DNA from: Paenibacillus montaniterrae | Lineage (GTDB): Bacteria; Bacillota; Bacilli; Paenibacillales; Paenibacillaceae | Assembly (NCBI RefSeq): GCF_018403185.1 | Contig: NZ_BOSE01000004.1 | Coordinates: 248,001-312,000, forward strand | Reading direction: 5' to 3' | DNA length: 64,000 nt | Notes under the pieces: model-generated | The model's input: only the letters and a program-made list of their open reading frames with translations | What the model was told of the DNA's origin: nothing | Databases searched by the model: none | Translations under genes and position numbers: made by a program | Part shown: positions 25,232 through 33,970 of the stretch, piece after piece | Layout of the letters: every line of letters begins with the position of its first letter | Numbering within the stretch: the first letter of the stretch is position 1

Positions 25232-26197
25232 CTAACTTTTTGTAATATGCTGCTTTATTTCTGCATACCAGGCTGGAAGCTCGGCTTCAACAACAAGCTG
25301 CTCGCCTGTTACCGGATGAATAAAGCTTAAGCTTGACCCGTGCAGCGCTTGATGGCTAAGCAGCTCTGTATTGCCGCCATACAAGTAGTCGCCAACAAGC
25401 GGATGGCGAATATGGCTCATATGAACACGTATTTGATGGGTGCGCCCCGTTTCCAGGGCAAGCTTGACAACGGAGTACAGCTCTCCGCTTTCAACCAGCT
25501 CGTAGTGGGTAATGGCCTCCTCGCCTTTCGGCGTGACCATTCTCCGCTTTGGCTGATGACGATCCTTGCCAATCGGCTCGCGAATCGTCCCTTTTTTGCT
25601 GTTCAATTTTCCATGCACGATTGCGATATAGGAGCGCTCAATTTGCTTGTTGCGCATCTGCTCATCAAGCCGCTGCTGCGCCAGTTCATTTTTCGCATAA
25701 AGCACCGGGCCTGATGTATCATCATCCAGCCTATGTATATGTCTAACGATGATCGGATCGTTTTGCCGCAGCATATGGACCGCTACTGCAACGTCAAGGC
25801 TGTTGCGCTGCCCTTTGTTGGCGCCATGCACTGGCATGCCCGCAGGCTTGTTGGCAACGAGCAAATGCTCATCCTCATACAAAATTTCAAGCCGCGCCGC
25901 TCCTGATTTTAATTCGGTTTGCGCTGCGCGATAATCATCATTTTGCTGCAAGTCAGCATACATATAGGCGATCAAATGCAGCTGCTCGCCAGCCCATGTA
26001 ATGCCGCCTACCGAAAAGATTCGATTAACCCATTTTGCAGGCAATATCGAGCAAGCCTGCAGCCATTGCCGCACAAGATGCGGATGGCTGCCTACCTCAG
26101 GCTGATACTTGGCCTGCTCTTTTGTTAAACGCTGCGCCAACCCTTTGTAATCAAGGACGAGATCCGCCCCCTGACGAGTCAGCAAACCTTCTAACAT
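25232..26197 (-). CDS. RluA-family RNA pseudouridine synthase
   Basis: About 321 residues. Catalytic motif HRLDDDTSG gives the active aspartate near 167, with KPAGMPVHG, RSYIAIVHG and GRTHQIRVHMSHI typical of RluA enzymes. An N-terminal region of about 100 residues precedes the catalytic domain and has no clear S4 motif. Target RNA is not predictable. The ATG at 26197 follows GAGGTG by seven bases. It lies between hemL and spoVID and is not part of that neighbourhood in Bacillus subtilis. Confidence 0.88.
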   Translation of the reverse strand: MLEGLLTRQGADLVLDYKGLAQRLTKEQAKYQPEVGSHPHLVRQWLQACSILPAKWVNRIFSVGGITWAGEQLHLIAYMYADLQQNDDYRAAQTELKSGAARLEILYEDEHLLVANKPAGMPVHGANKGQRNSLDVAVAVHMLRQNDPIIVRHIHRLDDDTSGPVLYAKNELAQQRLDEQMRNKQIERSYIAIVHGKLNSKKGTIREPIGKDRHQPKRRMVTPKGEEAITHYELVESGELYSVVKLALETGRTHQIRVHMSHIRHPLVGDYLYGGNTELLSHQALHGSSLSFIHPVTGEQLVVEAELPAWYAEIKQHITKS

Positions 26198-26210
26198 AGC
26201 ATTCACCTCA

Positions 26211-26240
26211 GTTTAGAGCTGTTTAGAGCTGTTTAGAGCT
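26211..26240. repeat. Three tandem 10-bp repeats at the hemL stop codon
   Basis: GTTTAGAGCT occurs three times in a row. The third unit contains the hemL stop codon (TAA on the minus strand at 26233-26235) and the other two follow it. This looks like slippage duplication of the gene end. Confidence 0.9.
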
Positions 26241-27522
26241 GTGATAGCGCATAGCCTTGAGCAGCGATCGTATGCTCAATATCTTCATCACTATGCACGA
26301 TGGAAAGGAACAAACCTTCAAATTGTGATGGCGGCACACTGACGCCTTGATCAAGCATATGCCCGAAATAGCTTGTAAAGTACGATAAATTCGACGTTTT
26401 GGCCGTTTCGAAATTGATGACCTGCTGATCCGTAAAAAATGGGCAAACCATTGAGCCGACTCGATTGATCGTTAGCGGCACGCCATATTTTTTGGCGTTG
26501 TCCTCGAATCCTTGCTGCAAGCGGGCCGCCTTTGCCTCAAGCTGCGCATAGGCCTCTGGCGTCATCAACTGCAGCGTCGTATAGCCTGCGGCCATAGCCA
26601 ACGGATTGCCGGACAATGTTCCAGCCTGATAAATCGGTCCGCTTGGCGCAATTTGCTCCATAATATCGCGTCGTCCGCCGTAAGCCCCAACTGGAAGACC
26701 TCCGCCTATCACTTTGCCAAAGCAGGTCAAATCAGGCGTAATGCCAAATTTACCTTGCGCGCAATGATAATCGACGCGGAAGCCCGTCATTACCTCATCA
26801 AAAATAAGCAGACTGCCATATTGCTTCGTCATTTCTCTTAAGCCTTCAAGAAAGCCTGGCAGCGGTGGCACAACCCCCATATTGCCAGCAATCGGCTCGA
26901 CAATTACGCAGGCAAGCTCCTCACCATAGCGTTCGAACGCCAGCTTTACGCTTTCCAAATCATTATAAGGCACCGTAATCGTATTTTCGGCTACCGATTG
27001 CGGCACGCCCGGCGAATCAGGCAAGCCCAATGTTGCAACGCCTGAGCCGGCTTTAATGAGCAGGCTGTCGGCATGTCCATGATAGGAGCCCTCGAATTTC
27101 AAAATTTTCGAGCGCTTCGTATAGCCTCGCGCCAGACGCAGTGCGCTCATTGTCGCTTCTGTGCCCGAATTGACCATGCGCACAATATCGACAGATGGCA
27201 CACGCTCAACAACTAGCTCGGCCATCAGCGTCTCCAGCTCGGTTGGCGCACCAAAGCTGGTCCCTTTCGCTGCCGTCTCCTGCAGCGCCTCAACAACTTT
27301 AGGGTGAGCATGTCCTGCAATAAGCGGCCCCCAGGACAGAATATAATCAATATAGCGGTTCCCATCAATATCATAAATGCTGCTGCCTGCGCCGCGTTCT
27401 ACGTAAACTGGCGTCAAGCCAACTGATTTATAGGCGCGCACAGGGCTGTTCACTCCGCCAGGAATTACTTTCTTCGCACGTTCAAATGCTTGCTTTGATA
27501 AAGTATCGACACGTTTGCTCAT
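26233..27522 (-). CDS. hemL: Glutamate-1-semialdehyde 2,1-aminomutase
   Basis: A 429-residue class III PLP enzyme that converts glutamate-1-semialdehyde to 5-aminolevulinate. Motifs: [10 protein letters not shown] near 240, and the PLP-binding lysine in [17 protein letters not shown] near 265. The N-terminal [11 protein letters not shown] and [10 protein letters not shown] are typical. It is the last gene of the hem cluster, 29 bp after hemB. Confidence 0.97.
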   Translation of the reverse strand: MSKRVDTLSKQAFERAKKVIPGGVNSPVRAYKSVGLTPVYVERGAGSSIYDIDGNRYIDYILSWGPLIAGHAHPKVVEALQETAAKGTSFGAPTELETLMAELVVERVPSVDIVRMVNSGTEATMSALRLARGYTKRSKILKFEGSYHGHADSLLIKAGSGVATLGLPDSPGVPQSVAENTITVPYNDLESVKLAFERYGEELACVIVEPIAGNMGVVPPLPGFLEGLREMTKQYGSLLIFDEVMTGFRVDYHCAQGKFGITPDLTCFGKVIGGGLPVGAYGGRRDIMEQIAPSGPIYQAGTLSGNPLAMAAGYTTLQLMTPEAYAQLEAKAARLQQGFEDNAKKYGVPLTINRVGSMVCPFFTDQQVINFETAKTSNLSYFTSYFGHMLDQGVSVPPSQFEGLFLSIVHSDEDIEHTIAAQGYALSQL

Positions 27523-27551
27523 CCTTGCTCCTCCTCAACTTTACAAAAATG

Positions 27552-28553
27552 CTAACCCTCAGAATCCTTCAGCCATTTTGCTGCATCCTTGGCATGGTAC
27601 GTAATAATGAGCGATGCGCCAGCACGCTTCATGCCTAGCAGCGTTTCCAGGACAACGGCCTGCTCGTTGATCCAGCCATTTGCTGCGGCAGCCTTCACCA
27701 TTGAGTACTCCGCACTTACATTGTAGGCTACGAGCGGCAGATCAAACTGCTCCTTCAACGTGCGTACAATGTCCAAATAAGCAAGCGCAGGCTTAACCAT
27801 TAAAAAGTCCGCTCCTTCAGCGACATCGCTGTCTGCCTCGCGCAATGCTTCGAGCGAATTGGCAGGGTCCATCTGATACGTTTTGCGATCGCCAAACTGC
27901 GGCGTTGAATGAGCGGCATCGCGGAACGGTCCATAAAATGCCGAGGCATATTTTACGGAGTAGGACATAATTGCGATATCGGCAAAGCCGGCCTCGTCCA
28001 GTCCTTGACGAATCGCGGCCACGAAGCCGTCCATCATATTGGAAGGCGCAATAATATCAGCGCCGGCTCTAGCTTGGGATACAGCCGTTTTAACTAGCAG
28101 CTGCAGTGATTGATCATTGTCAATCTGAGCGATGCCTGTTGCTTCCTCCACATGCACGACTCCGCAATGACCATGATCGGTAAATTGGCACAAGCATGTG
28201 TCTGCGATGACAACGAGCTCAGGCGCCCATTGCTTGATTGCAGCAATCGCTTGCTGTACGATTTCTTCATCATCATAGGCAGAGCTGCCCTGCGCATCCT
28301 TATAGGCTGGCACTCCAAAAATAAGCACCGATTTAATGCCCAGCTCAACAACCTCCTGAATTTCCAGCTTAAGCTGGTCGAGAGACAGATGGTATACGCC
28401 TGGCATTGACGGAATCTCTTCTCTTACCCCTTCGCCATGGGTAACAAATATCGGATAAATAAAATCTTCTACCTGCAATGTATGCTCTCGCACCATGCTG
28501 CGCAAAGCTGCAGATCGGCGCAGCCTGCGATTGCGAGTAATAGGAAATGTCAT
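27552..28553 (-). CDS. hemB: Delta-aminolevulinic acid dehydratase (porphobilinogen synthase)
   Basis: A 333-residue enzyme that condenses two 5-aminolevulinates to porphobilinogen. The zinc-binding cysteines lie in [14 protein letters not shown], indicating the zinc-dependent type. Schiff-base lysines are in [13 protein letters not shown] and MVKPALAYL. The ATG at 28553 is chosen because AGGAGGG lies eight bases upstream and the N-terminus [12 protein letters not shown] matches the family; the longer frame runs into a MITE-like element. Confidence 0.97.
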   Translation of the reverse strand: MTFPITRNRRLRRSAALRSMVREHTLQVEDFIYPIFVTHGEGVREEIPSMPGVYHLSLDQLKLEIQEVVELGIKSVLIFGVPAYKDAQGSSAYDDEEIVQQAIAAIKQWAPELVVIADTCLCQFTDHGHCGVVHVEEATGIAQIDNDQSLQLLVKTAVSQARAGADIIAPSNMMDGFVAAIRQGLDEAGFADIAIMSYSVKYASAFYGPFRDAAHSTPQFGDRKTYQMDPANSLEALREADSDVAEGADFLMVKPALAYLDIVRTLKEQFDLPLVAYNVSAEYSMVKAAAANGWINEQAVVLETLLGMKRAGASLIITYHAKDAAKWLKDSEG

Positions 28554-28595
28554 AATGTCGCCCTCCTCAAACTTTTGTAACACAAAGTTGTCTTG

Positions 28596-28760
28596 TAGGG
28601 CATGTCTGAGAACTCCGAGGACAGCCAATTTTGCCGAATTTTCGTTCCATGCAAGGCGCGTTTGTGAAGGCGTACCGGGCGTACGTCAAACAAACGGAAC
28701 GAAGCAGGGGGCGAAAAGGCGGTGAAAGGGGCCGCTGAGCGGGTTTTCAGACACGCCCTA
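28596..28760. mobile_element. MITE-like element with TA flanks
   Basis: A 161-bp GC-rich element (28598-28758) with imperfect terminal inverted repeats, GGGCATGTCTGAGAAC and its partner GTTTTCAGACACGCCC (two mismatches in about 16), flanked on both sides by TA. Inside, an imperfect palindrome pairs CGTTCCATGCAAGGCGCG with the GGAACG end. There is no open frame for a transposase. TA duplication and short size fit a non-autonomous element moved by an IS630/Tc1- or IS5-type transposase. It lies between hemB and cobA/hemD. Confidence 0.7.
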
Positions 28761-28786
28761 AGTATGTGCTGTAACTTTGCATGATG

Positions 28787-30337
28787 CTATTGCTGCTGCT
28801 TCGCAGCATTGTAAACGACAAGTGCGGCAGTTAAAGAGTCTATTGTCGCTTCTGCCGCTTCAACGGTTACCGTTAAGCCGTACTGGCGGATTGTATCTGA
28901 CGTAATTGGACCGATGCTGGCAATCGGATACTGTGAAAGCAGCGCGACTGGATCTTCGAATCCATGATGCTGCAGCACTTTAATTAAATGATGAACAGTA
29001 GAAGAGCTTGTAAACGTCAGCATATGAATATGCTTATCCTTCAACCATTCCAGTACAATCGGGTCCTGCTGCTCAGCAACCACCGTTTCATAAACGCTGA
29101 TCTCATCTGCTACGATGCCTTTCTCTCTCAGCTGCTGCGGCAACACGGAGCGGGCCAGATCGCCGCGCGGCAGCAGCACGCGCTCTCCTTGCTGCATTAC
29201 GCCATCCAGCGCCTCAACCAAGCCCTCTGCATCGTAGCGACCAGCCTGCAGCTCGACCTTCAAGCCGCGCTGCTGCAGCGCCTCAGCGGTCTTCGGACCG
29301 ACAGCTGCAATTTTGGCGCGATAAAAGCGCCGCACATCAATCCCTTGCTCAACCAGTGCGCGAAAAAAATAGTCAACGCCATTTACACTTGTAAAGGCGA
29401 GCCAATCATAGCCTTCTGCTTGATATAAGCATGCATTAATTTGATCAAGCATGCTGGCAGCTGTTGGCTTGCGTACCTCGATGACCGGAAACTCGCATGG
29501 TTCTCCGCCAAGCTCTTCAATTTTCTCTGCAAATTCGCTTGCCTGCGAGCGTGCGCGCGTCACTAATACACGCATGCCAAACAACGGCATTTTCTCATAC
29601 CATTGCAAAGCTTCACGCTGCTTGACCACATCGCCAACAATTATGACAGCAGGAGATTCAAATTTCGTTTGCTTCACCAGCTCCGCAATATTTTCCAGCG
29701 TACCGACAAGCGTTTGCTGCTCTGGTGTTGTTCCCCATCGAACAAGCGCAACAGGCGTATCGGGGCTTCGGCCATGCTTCATAAGCTGTCTTGAAATATA
29801 GTCGATTTTGGCAACGCCCATAAGAAACAGCAGTGTGCCTGTAGCATTTGTTACCTTATCCCAATAAATTGAGCGATCCAGCTTATCTGGACTTTCATGG
29901 CCCGTAACAATCGAGAGCGATGACGCGTGGTCGCGGTGCGTTACCGGAATTCCCGCATAGGCAGGCACCGAAATCGCCGACGTAATGCCAGGCACAATTT
30001 CATAAGGAATACCGTGCTGATTGAGCAAGCCAGCCTCCTCGCCAACCCGTCCGAAAATCGTAGGGTCGCCTCCTTTTAACCGTGTAACAACATGCCCCTC
30101 CAGCGCCAAATCGACCAGCAGCTGATTAATCTCCTCCTGCTTCATCGTATGGCGGTCGGGCAGCTTGCCCACATAAACGCGCTTCACATCTGGCTTGGCA
30201 TAACGCAGCAGACGCGGGCTTGCCAAGCGATCATACACAATTGCTGTGCACTCCTTAATACACTGCATGCCGCGAATCGTAATAAGCCGCGGATCGCCAG
30301 GACCTGCGCCCACCAAATACACTTTCCCCTTTTTCAT
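28787..30337 (-). CDS. cobA-hemD: Fused uroporphyrinogen-III C-methyltransferase / uroporphyrinogen-III synthase
   Basis: About 516 residues in two domains. Residues 1-245 form a SAM-dependent methyltransferase (YLVGAGPGDPRLITIRG, then VTRLKGGDPTIFGRVGEEA, GITSAISVPAYAGIPVTHR) for precorrin-2 synthesis. Residues 258-510 form uroporphyrinogen-III synthase (RVLVTRARSQASEF, FTSVNGV, VGPKTAEAL, LPRGDLARSVLP, TFTSSSTVHHL). The fusion joins the last step of the common tetrapyrrole path with the entry to siroheme or cobalamin. The ATG at 30337 follows GAGGG by eight bases; a TTG five codons earlier is less likely. Repeats separate it from hemC. Confidence 0.95.
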   Translation of the reverse strand: MKKGKVYLVGAGPGDPRLITIRGMQCIKECTAIVYDRLASPRLLRYAKPDVKRVYVGKLPDRHTMKQEEINQLLVDLALEGHVVTRLKGGDPTIFGRVGEEAGLLNQHGIPYEIVPGITSAISVPAYAGIPVTHRDHASSLSIVTGHESPDKLDRSIYWDKVTNATGTLLFLMGVAKIDYISRQLMKHGRSPDTPVALVRWGTTPEQQTLVGTLENIAELVKQTKFESPAVIIVGDVVKQREALQWYEKMPLFGMRVLVTRARSQASEFAEKIEELGGEPCEFPVIEVRKPTAASMLDQINACLYQAEGYDWLAFTSVNGVDYFFRALVEQGIDVRRFYRAKIAAVGPKTAEALQQRGLKVELQAGRYDAEGLVEALDGVMQQGERVLLPRGDLARSVLPQQLREKGIVADEISVYETVVAEQQDPIVLEWLKDKHIHMLTFTSSSTVHHLIKVLQHHGFEDPVALLSQYPIASIGPITSDTIRQYGLTVTVEAAEATIDSLTAALVVYNAAKQQQ

Positions 30338-30366
30338 CCTCTTATCCCTCAATCTTTACTCAATAT

Positions 30367-30501
30367 CAGCGCTCCGGAGCAAAGCTTCCTCCAGTCGCTT
30401 TTTAAATCGTAATGCTTTCTTATTTGAATTTTTAAGGTTGCATTACGATGTTAAAGGCGACCCACTTCGTTTTCCGGATGCTTTGCTCCTCCGCTGGGGC
30501 T
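30367..30501. repeat. Hairpin repeat family A, copy 3
   Basis: Nested inverted repeat with outer arms CCGGAGCAAAGC and GCTTTGCTCC and inner arms AAATCGTAATGC and GCATTACGAT. It begins 30 bp upstream of the cobA-hemD start codon, the same distance as copy 1 from rng. Confidence 0.85.
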
Positions 30502-30562
30502 TTCACCGTCGATTATGCTGCGAAGCAAGCGCAGCGTTATCTAAGTTGAGCTATTTGAATTT

Positions 30563-30696
30563 CAGCGCTCCGGAGCAAAGCTTCCTCCAGTCGCTTTTTA
30601 AATCGTTATGCTTTCTTATTTGAATTTTTAAGGTTGCATTACGATGTTAAAGGCGACACACTTCGTTTTCCGGATGCTTTACTCCTCCGCTGGGGC
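30563..30696. repeat. Hairpin repeat family A, copy 4
   Basis: 196 bp after copy 3, with near-identical sequence and spacer. It has an inner-arm mismatch (AATCGTTATGC against GCATTACGAT), so this copy may fold less well. Confidence 0.85.
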
Positions 30697-30758
30697 TTTC
30701 ATCGTCGATTATGCTGCGAAGCAAACTCAGCGTTATCTAAGTTGAGCTATTTGAATTT

Positions 30759-30890
30759 CAGTGCTTCGGAGCAAGCACTCCTCCAGTCGCTTTTTAAACC
30801 CTTATGCATTGATTAAATATTATTGGTTGCATAAGGGTTTAAAGGCGACACACGTTCGTTTTTCGGATTGCTTGCTCCTTCGCTGGTGCT
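30759..30890. repeat. Hairpin repeat family A, copy 5, with compensatory arm changes
   Basis: 196 bp after copy 4. The inner arms are AAACCCTTATGC and GCATAAGGGTTT, in place of AAATCGTAATGC and GCATTACGAT in the other copies. Both sides changed together and keep perfect pairing. The outer arms CGGAGCAAGC and GCTTGCTCC also match each other. Confidence 0.88.
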
Positions 30891-30904
30891 TTCAACGTGA
30901 CTAT

Positions 30905-31472
30905 GCTACGAAACAAGCGCAGCGTAGAGCAATAGCTACGTGAGCACCTCAAATGTTTTCGCAGAAAACAAACTTCGAAAGCATAAGCCTTTCGCTAGCG
31001 TTCAAGATTCGCCGTCGAATCCGCTACAGAGAAGTCGCATCGTCATCAAAGTCCAGCTTTTTGAACTTCCTCTAAAATGAGGGTTCAAAAAGCGGGGCTT
31101 TCAGGACCAAGAAGCTTGGACGCTAGTAGAAAACGAGGAGCGCAGCGTAGAAGCAGAGCTACGTGAGCACCTCAAATGTTTTCGCAGAAAACATACTTCG
31201 AAAGCAAGCCTTTCGCTAGCGTTCAAGCTTCGCCGTCGAATCCGCTACGAAGCGGCGCATCGTCATCAAAGTCCAGCTTTTTGAACTTCCACTTAAAATG
31301 AGGGTTCAAAAAGCTGGGCTTTCAGGACCAAGAAGCTTGGACGCTAGTAGAAAACGAGGAGCGCAGCGTAGGCACTTGCTACGTGAGCACCGCAGTTTTC
31401 GCTAGCGTTCAAGATTCGCCGTCGAATCCGCTACGAAGCGGCGCATCGTCATCAAAGCCCTGCTTTTTGAAC
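30905..31472. repeat. Hairpin repeat family B array, about 2.5 units
   Basis: Units start with AAAGTCCAGCTTTTTGAAC at 31048 and 31268, with a truncated unit before 31048 and a lone left half-arm at 31454-31472. Each full unit has the stem AAAGTCCAGCTTTTTGAAC...GTTCAAAAAGCTGGGCTTT, then CTTGGACGCTAG...CTAGCGTTCAAG enclosing GCAGCGTAG...GCTACGTGAGC, then GATTCGCCGTCGAATC. Two units have an extra 34-bp insert of small hairpins (GTTTTCGCAGAAAAC, CGAAAG...CTTTCG). The last half-arm overlaps the end of hemC. Confidence 0.85.
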
Positions 31473-32408
31473 ATCCTCTAAAATGTTGCGAGCACCATTG
31501 CTTAGCAGATGCTCCGCCACACCCCTCCCCAGCTGCACCGGGTCGGTGCTGCGTCGGATTTCCTTGAGCAGAGTGTTTCCATCCGGCGAACCTACGATGC
31601 CTGTAAGCTCTAGTACAGCGCCTGCTGCGGACTGCTCGACGATAGTAGCATGCGCGCCAATCGGAACCTGACAGCCGCCCTGCAGCGTGCCAAGAAAGCT
31701 TCGTTCAGCAGCAACAGCAAGCGCAGACTCCTCATCGTTCAGCAAGGCTAGCAGCTTCGTAACTTCGTTATCATTGTCACGGCATTGTACACCTAGCGCA
31801 CCTTGTCCAACTGCCGGCACACAAAGCTCAACTGGCAATAGCGCCGAAATGCGCTCCTCCCAGCCCATTCGTGTCAGACCGGCCGCAGCCAATACAATCG
31901 CATCGAAGCCCTCTGTTTCAAGCTTGCGCAAGCGCGAGTCAATATTGCCGCGTATCCACTGCAAGTCAAGATCTGGCCGCGCATGCTTCAGCTGGCTGCT
32001 TCTGCGCAGGCTGCTAGTTCCAACCTTGGCTCCCTGGGGCAAATCTTCAAATGATGCTCCCTGCTTTAATACGAGGCAATCCTGTGGCGTCAACCGTTTA
32101 GGAACCGCTCCGATCGTCAAGCCTGCAGGCAGCTCATACGGCATATCCTTCATGCTGTGAATCGCCATGTCAATGACGCCATCAAGCAGCGCCTGTTCAA
32201 TTTCTTTGACAAAAAGTCCTTTGCCGCCTACTTTGGACAAGGTTACATCCAAAATTTGATCGCCCTTGGTTACAATTTTATGAATCTCAAATGTATACGG
32301 CAGTCCATGCTGCTGGCAAAGCTTCTCAAGCTGCTTGATCACCTGACCGCTTTGCGTAAGCGCAAGCTGACTTTGACGAGTGCCGACCTTAATTATTTTC
32401 GCGTTCAT
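31452..32408 (-). CDS. hemC: Porphobilinogen deaminase (hydroxymethylbilane synthase)
   Basis: A 318-residue enzyme that polymerises four porphobilinogens. Motifs: KVGTRQSQLAL at the start, KDMPYELP near 90, RGNIDSRLRKLE near 150, and the dipyrromethane-cofactor cysteine in LQGGCQVPIGAH near 240. The ATG at 32408 follows GGTGAGGA by eight bases and overlaps the upstream gene by 20 bp. The last seven codons, QKAGL and the stop, lie inside the half-arm of a family B repeat, whose sequence deviates there at two positions from the other copies. Confidence 0.96.
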   Translation of the reverse strand: MNAKIIKVGTRQSQLALTQSGQVIKQLEKLCQQHGLPYTFEIHKIVTKGDQILDVTLSKVGGKGLFVKEIEQALLDGVIDMAIHSMKDMPYELPAGLTIGAVPKRLTPQDCLVLKQGASFEDLPQGAKVGTSSLRRSSQLKHARPDLDLQWIRGNIDSRLRKLETEGFDAIVLAAAGLTRMGWEERISALLPVELCVPAVGQGALGVQCRDNDNEVTKLLALLNDEESALAVAAERSFLGTLQGGCQVPIGAHATIVEQSAAGAVLELTGIVGSPDGNTLLKEIRRSTDPVQLGRGVAEHLLSNGARNILEDVQKAGL

Positions 32409-33060
32409 TTTCTGCATCCTCACCTTCAACCTGTACAGTTCTATTATATAACGAGGCGTACCACGTTTCATACGGCTGCTCAGCCGCTTCTACTGCCTCA
32501 GATACAGCAAGCGACAGCAGATGCTGTCGCTGACGGGCATTCATATCAGTGCGAAGCACATCAGCGCGCAATCGCTTTAGCAGCTGCTGCGCCTGATCAT
32601 AGTGTGGCAAGTAATTGTGCTCCAGCTCCCGCTTCATATGCTTGACGAGAGCGGGGCTGCTTCCACCTGAGGATATCGCAACCGTCAACTCATTGCTTCT
32701 TGCCACAGCTGGCGTAATAAAGCTGCCCTGCTCGCCATCGCTGACATTACATACCAGTATATCGCAATTCAAGGCATCATTGCTAATCTGCTCATTAAGC
32801 CGCCTATCATCAGTCGCTGCAAATACTAATCCAGCCGACTTCAGCACACTCTTTTCGTATCGTTTCGCTTGCCAGCATATACTGCCCTCATCAGCGAGCT
32901 GCTGCAGCTTCTCGCACAGCTGAGGCGCAATTACCGTAACCGATTGAGCGCCTCCTTGGAGCAAGCCGTTCACCTTGCGAGCAGCAATGCTGCCCCCGCC
33001 TACGACAACAACTCGTTGTCTGCCAAGCCTAAGCATGATAGGGTAAACCTCATCCATCAT
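32389..33060 (-). CDS. Precorrin-2 dehydrogenase / sirohydrochlorin ferrochelatase type protein
   Basis: About 223 residues of the CysG N-terminal (Met8/SirC) type. The NAD-binding site VVVVGGGSIAARKV is near 17-30, followed by LVFAATDDRRLNEQI and the ISSGGSSPALVKHMKRELE motif. It oxidises precorrin-2 to sirohydrochlorin for siroheme. Start ATG at 33060 follows AAGGGGG by seven bases. Together with the CobA domain of the next enzyme it provides the siroheme branch inside the heme operon. Confidence 0.92.
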   Translation of the reverse strand: MMDEVYPIMLRLGRQRVVVVGGGSIAARKVNGLLQGGAQSVTVIAPQLCEKLQQLADEGSICWQAKRYEKSVLKSAGLVFAATDDRRLNEQISNDALNCDILVCNVSDGEQGSFITPAVARSNELTVAISSGGSSPALVKHMKRELEHNYLPHYDQAQQLLKRLRADVLRTDMNARQRQHLLSLAVSEAVEAAEQPYETWYASLYNRTVQVEGEDAENERENN

Positions 33061-33084
33061 GTAACGCCCCCTTGTCAAGCGAAT

Positions 33085-33906
33085 TTAGTGGAAGGACGAG
33101 TATTCGCCAGATAGCATATTCACAATTTGAATCGCAAAGGCTAGCAAATACAGCCTGGCAATTTCATGACCAGGCTTCTGATGTACAGAGCGCTGATAAA
33201 TAAAATAGCCATAGATGCCAATCGCAACAATGCTCGTAATAATTTGCACATCAAGCAGCATTTGCGTCTTGCCTTCTACAATAATCGAAATTAAAGCGAT
33301 CGCCAAAGACATAATGAGCAGCGGGAAGCCGATAATGACCATCCGCTCCATCGTTCTAGCAATAACCTCAAGGCTAGGAAAGCGCCGCAGCCATTTCATC
33401 CACTTTTTCTTCTTAAGCGCATGATGCACAATCAAATACATAATTGCCAGCAGCGCCCCTACGGTTAAAATCGCATAGGCACTAATCACTAGACTAATAT
33501 GGACATAGAGCAGCTCACGCGTCGTCTGCCACAGCTCGAGCGTATTGCCCTTTAAGGAAAAGCTGTATAAATTAAGCGCGAACAATGAAAACCCGATAAT
33601 GTTGACAAAAAATATAATGAGCTCAATATTATAAAATCGGCTAAGAATAAATGAAATTGTAATCATTGTCCACGAAAATAATTGCAGCAAATCAACATTC
33701 GTAAACTCAAAAACTGGTGCATTGAGCTCCGTTACAACTCTCATAATTAAAAATGCTCCTGAAAGCACCCATACAAAAACAAGCAGCCCTGTGCCTAGCT
33801 GCTTTGCCTTTCGATTTTCATAAATGAAATCAGAAAAGTAAAACAGCAGACTCAGGGCATATATATAGACGATACTGTCATATATCCACAATTCCCAATT
33901 CATCAT
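33085..33906 (-). CDS. hemX: HemX, CcsA-like membrane protein of the heme operon
   Basis: A 273-residue protein with eight hydrophobic segments and the CcsA/HemX layout (LWQTTRELLYVHISLVISAYAIL contains the conserved His-rich segment). In Bacillus HemX lowers the level of glutamyl-tRNA reductase. It lies between hemA and the precorrin-2 dehydrogenase gene, as in Bacillus. Confidence 0.9.
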   Translation of the reverse strand: MMNWELWIYDSIVYIYALSLLFYFSDFIYENRKAKQLGTGLLVFVWVLSGAFLIMRVVTELNAPVFEFTNVDLLQLFSWTMITISFILSRFYNIELIIFFVNIIGFSLFALNLYSFSLKGNTLELWQTTRELLYVHISLVISAYAILTVGALLAIMYLIVHHALKKKKWMKWLRRFPSLEVIARTMERMVIIGFPLLIMSLAIALISIIVEGKTQMLLDVQIITSIVAIGIYGYFIYQRSVHQKPGHEIARLYLLAFAIQIVNMLSGEYSSFH

Positions 33907-33970
33907 TGCACCACCCTGCGTTCTACTTCAATTAGTACAATCGAAACTTGAGGGCATTAAAATTGAAAAG

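Larger units (their letters stand above)
30338..31451. other. Non-coding repeat array between hemD and hemC
   Basis: About 1.1 kb without a believable gene. It contains three copies of hairpin family A (listed separately) followed by about two and a half units of family B. All short open frames here are produced by the repeats. On the minus strand, hemC transcripts must cross this array to reach hemD. Confidence 0.85.

Noticed and set aside
28554..28628. Longer N-terminus for HemB
   Set aside because: The extension runs into the MITE-like element and lacks a ribosome site; the family N-terminus and AGGAGGG fit the start at 28553.
30370..31050. Short + strand open frames in the repeat array, similar to each other
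   Set aside because: They resemble one another only because the DNA is repeated; no ribosome sites and no protein features.
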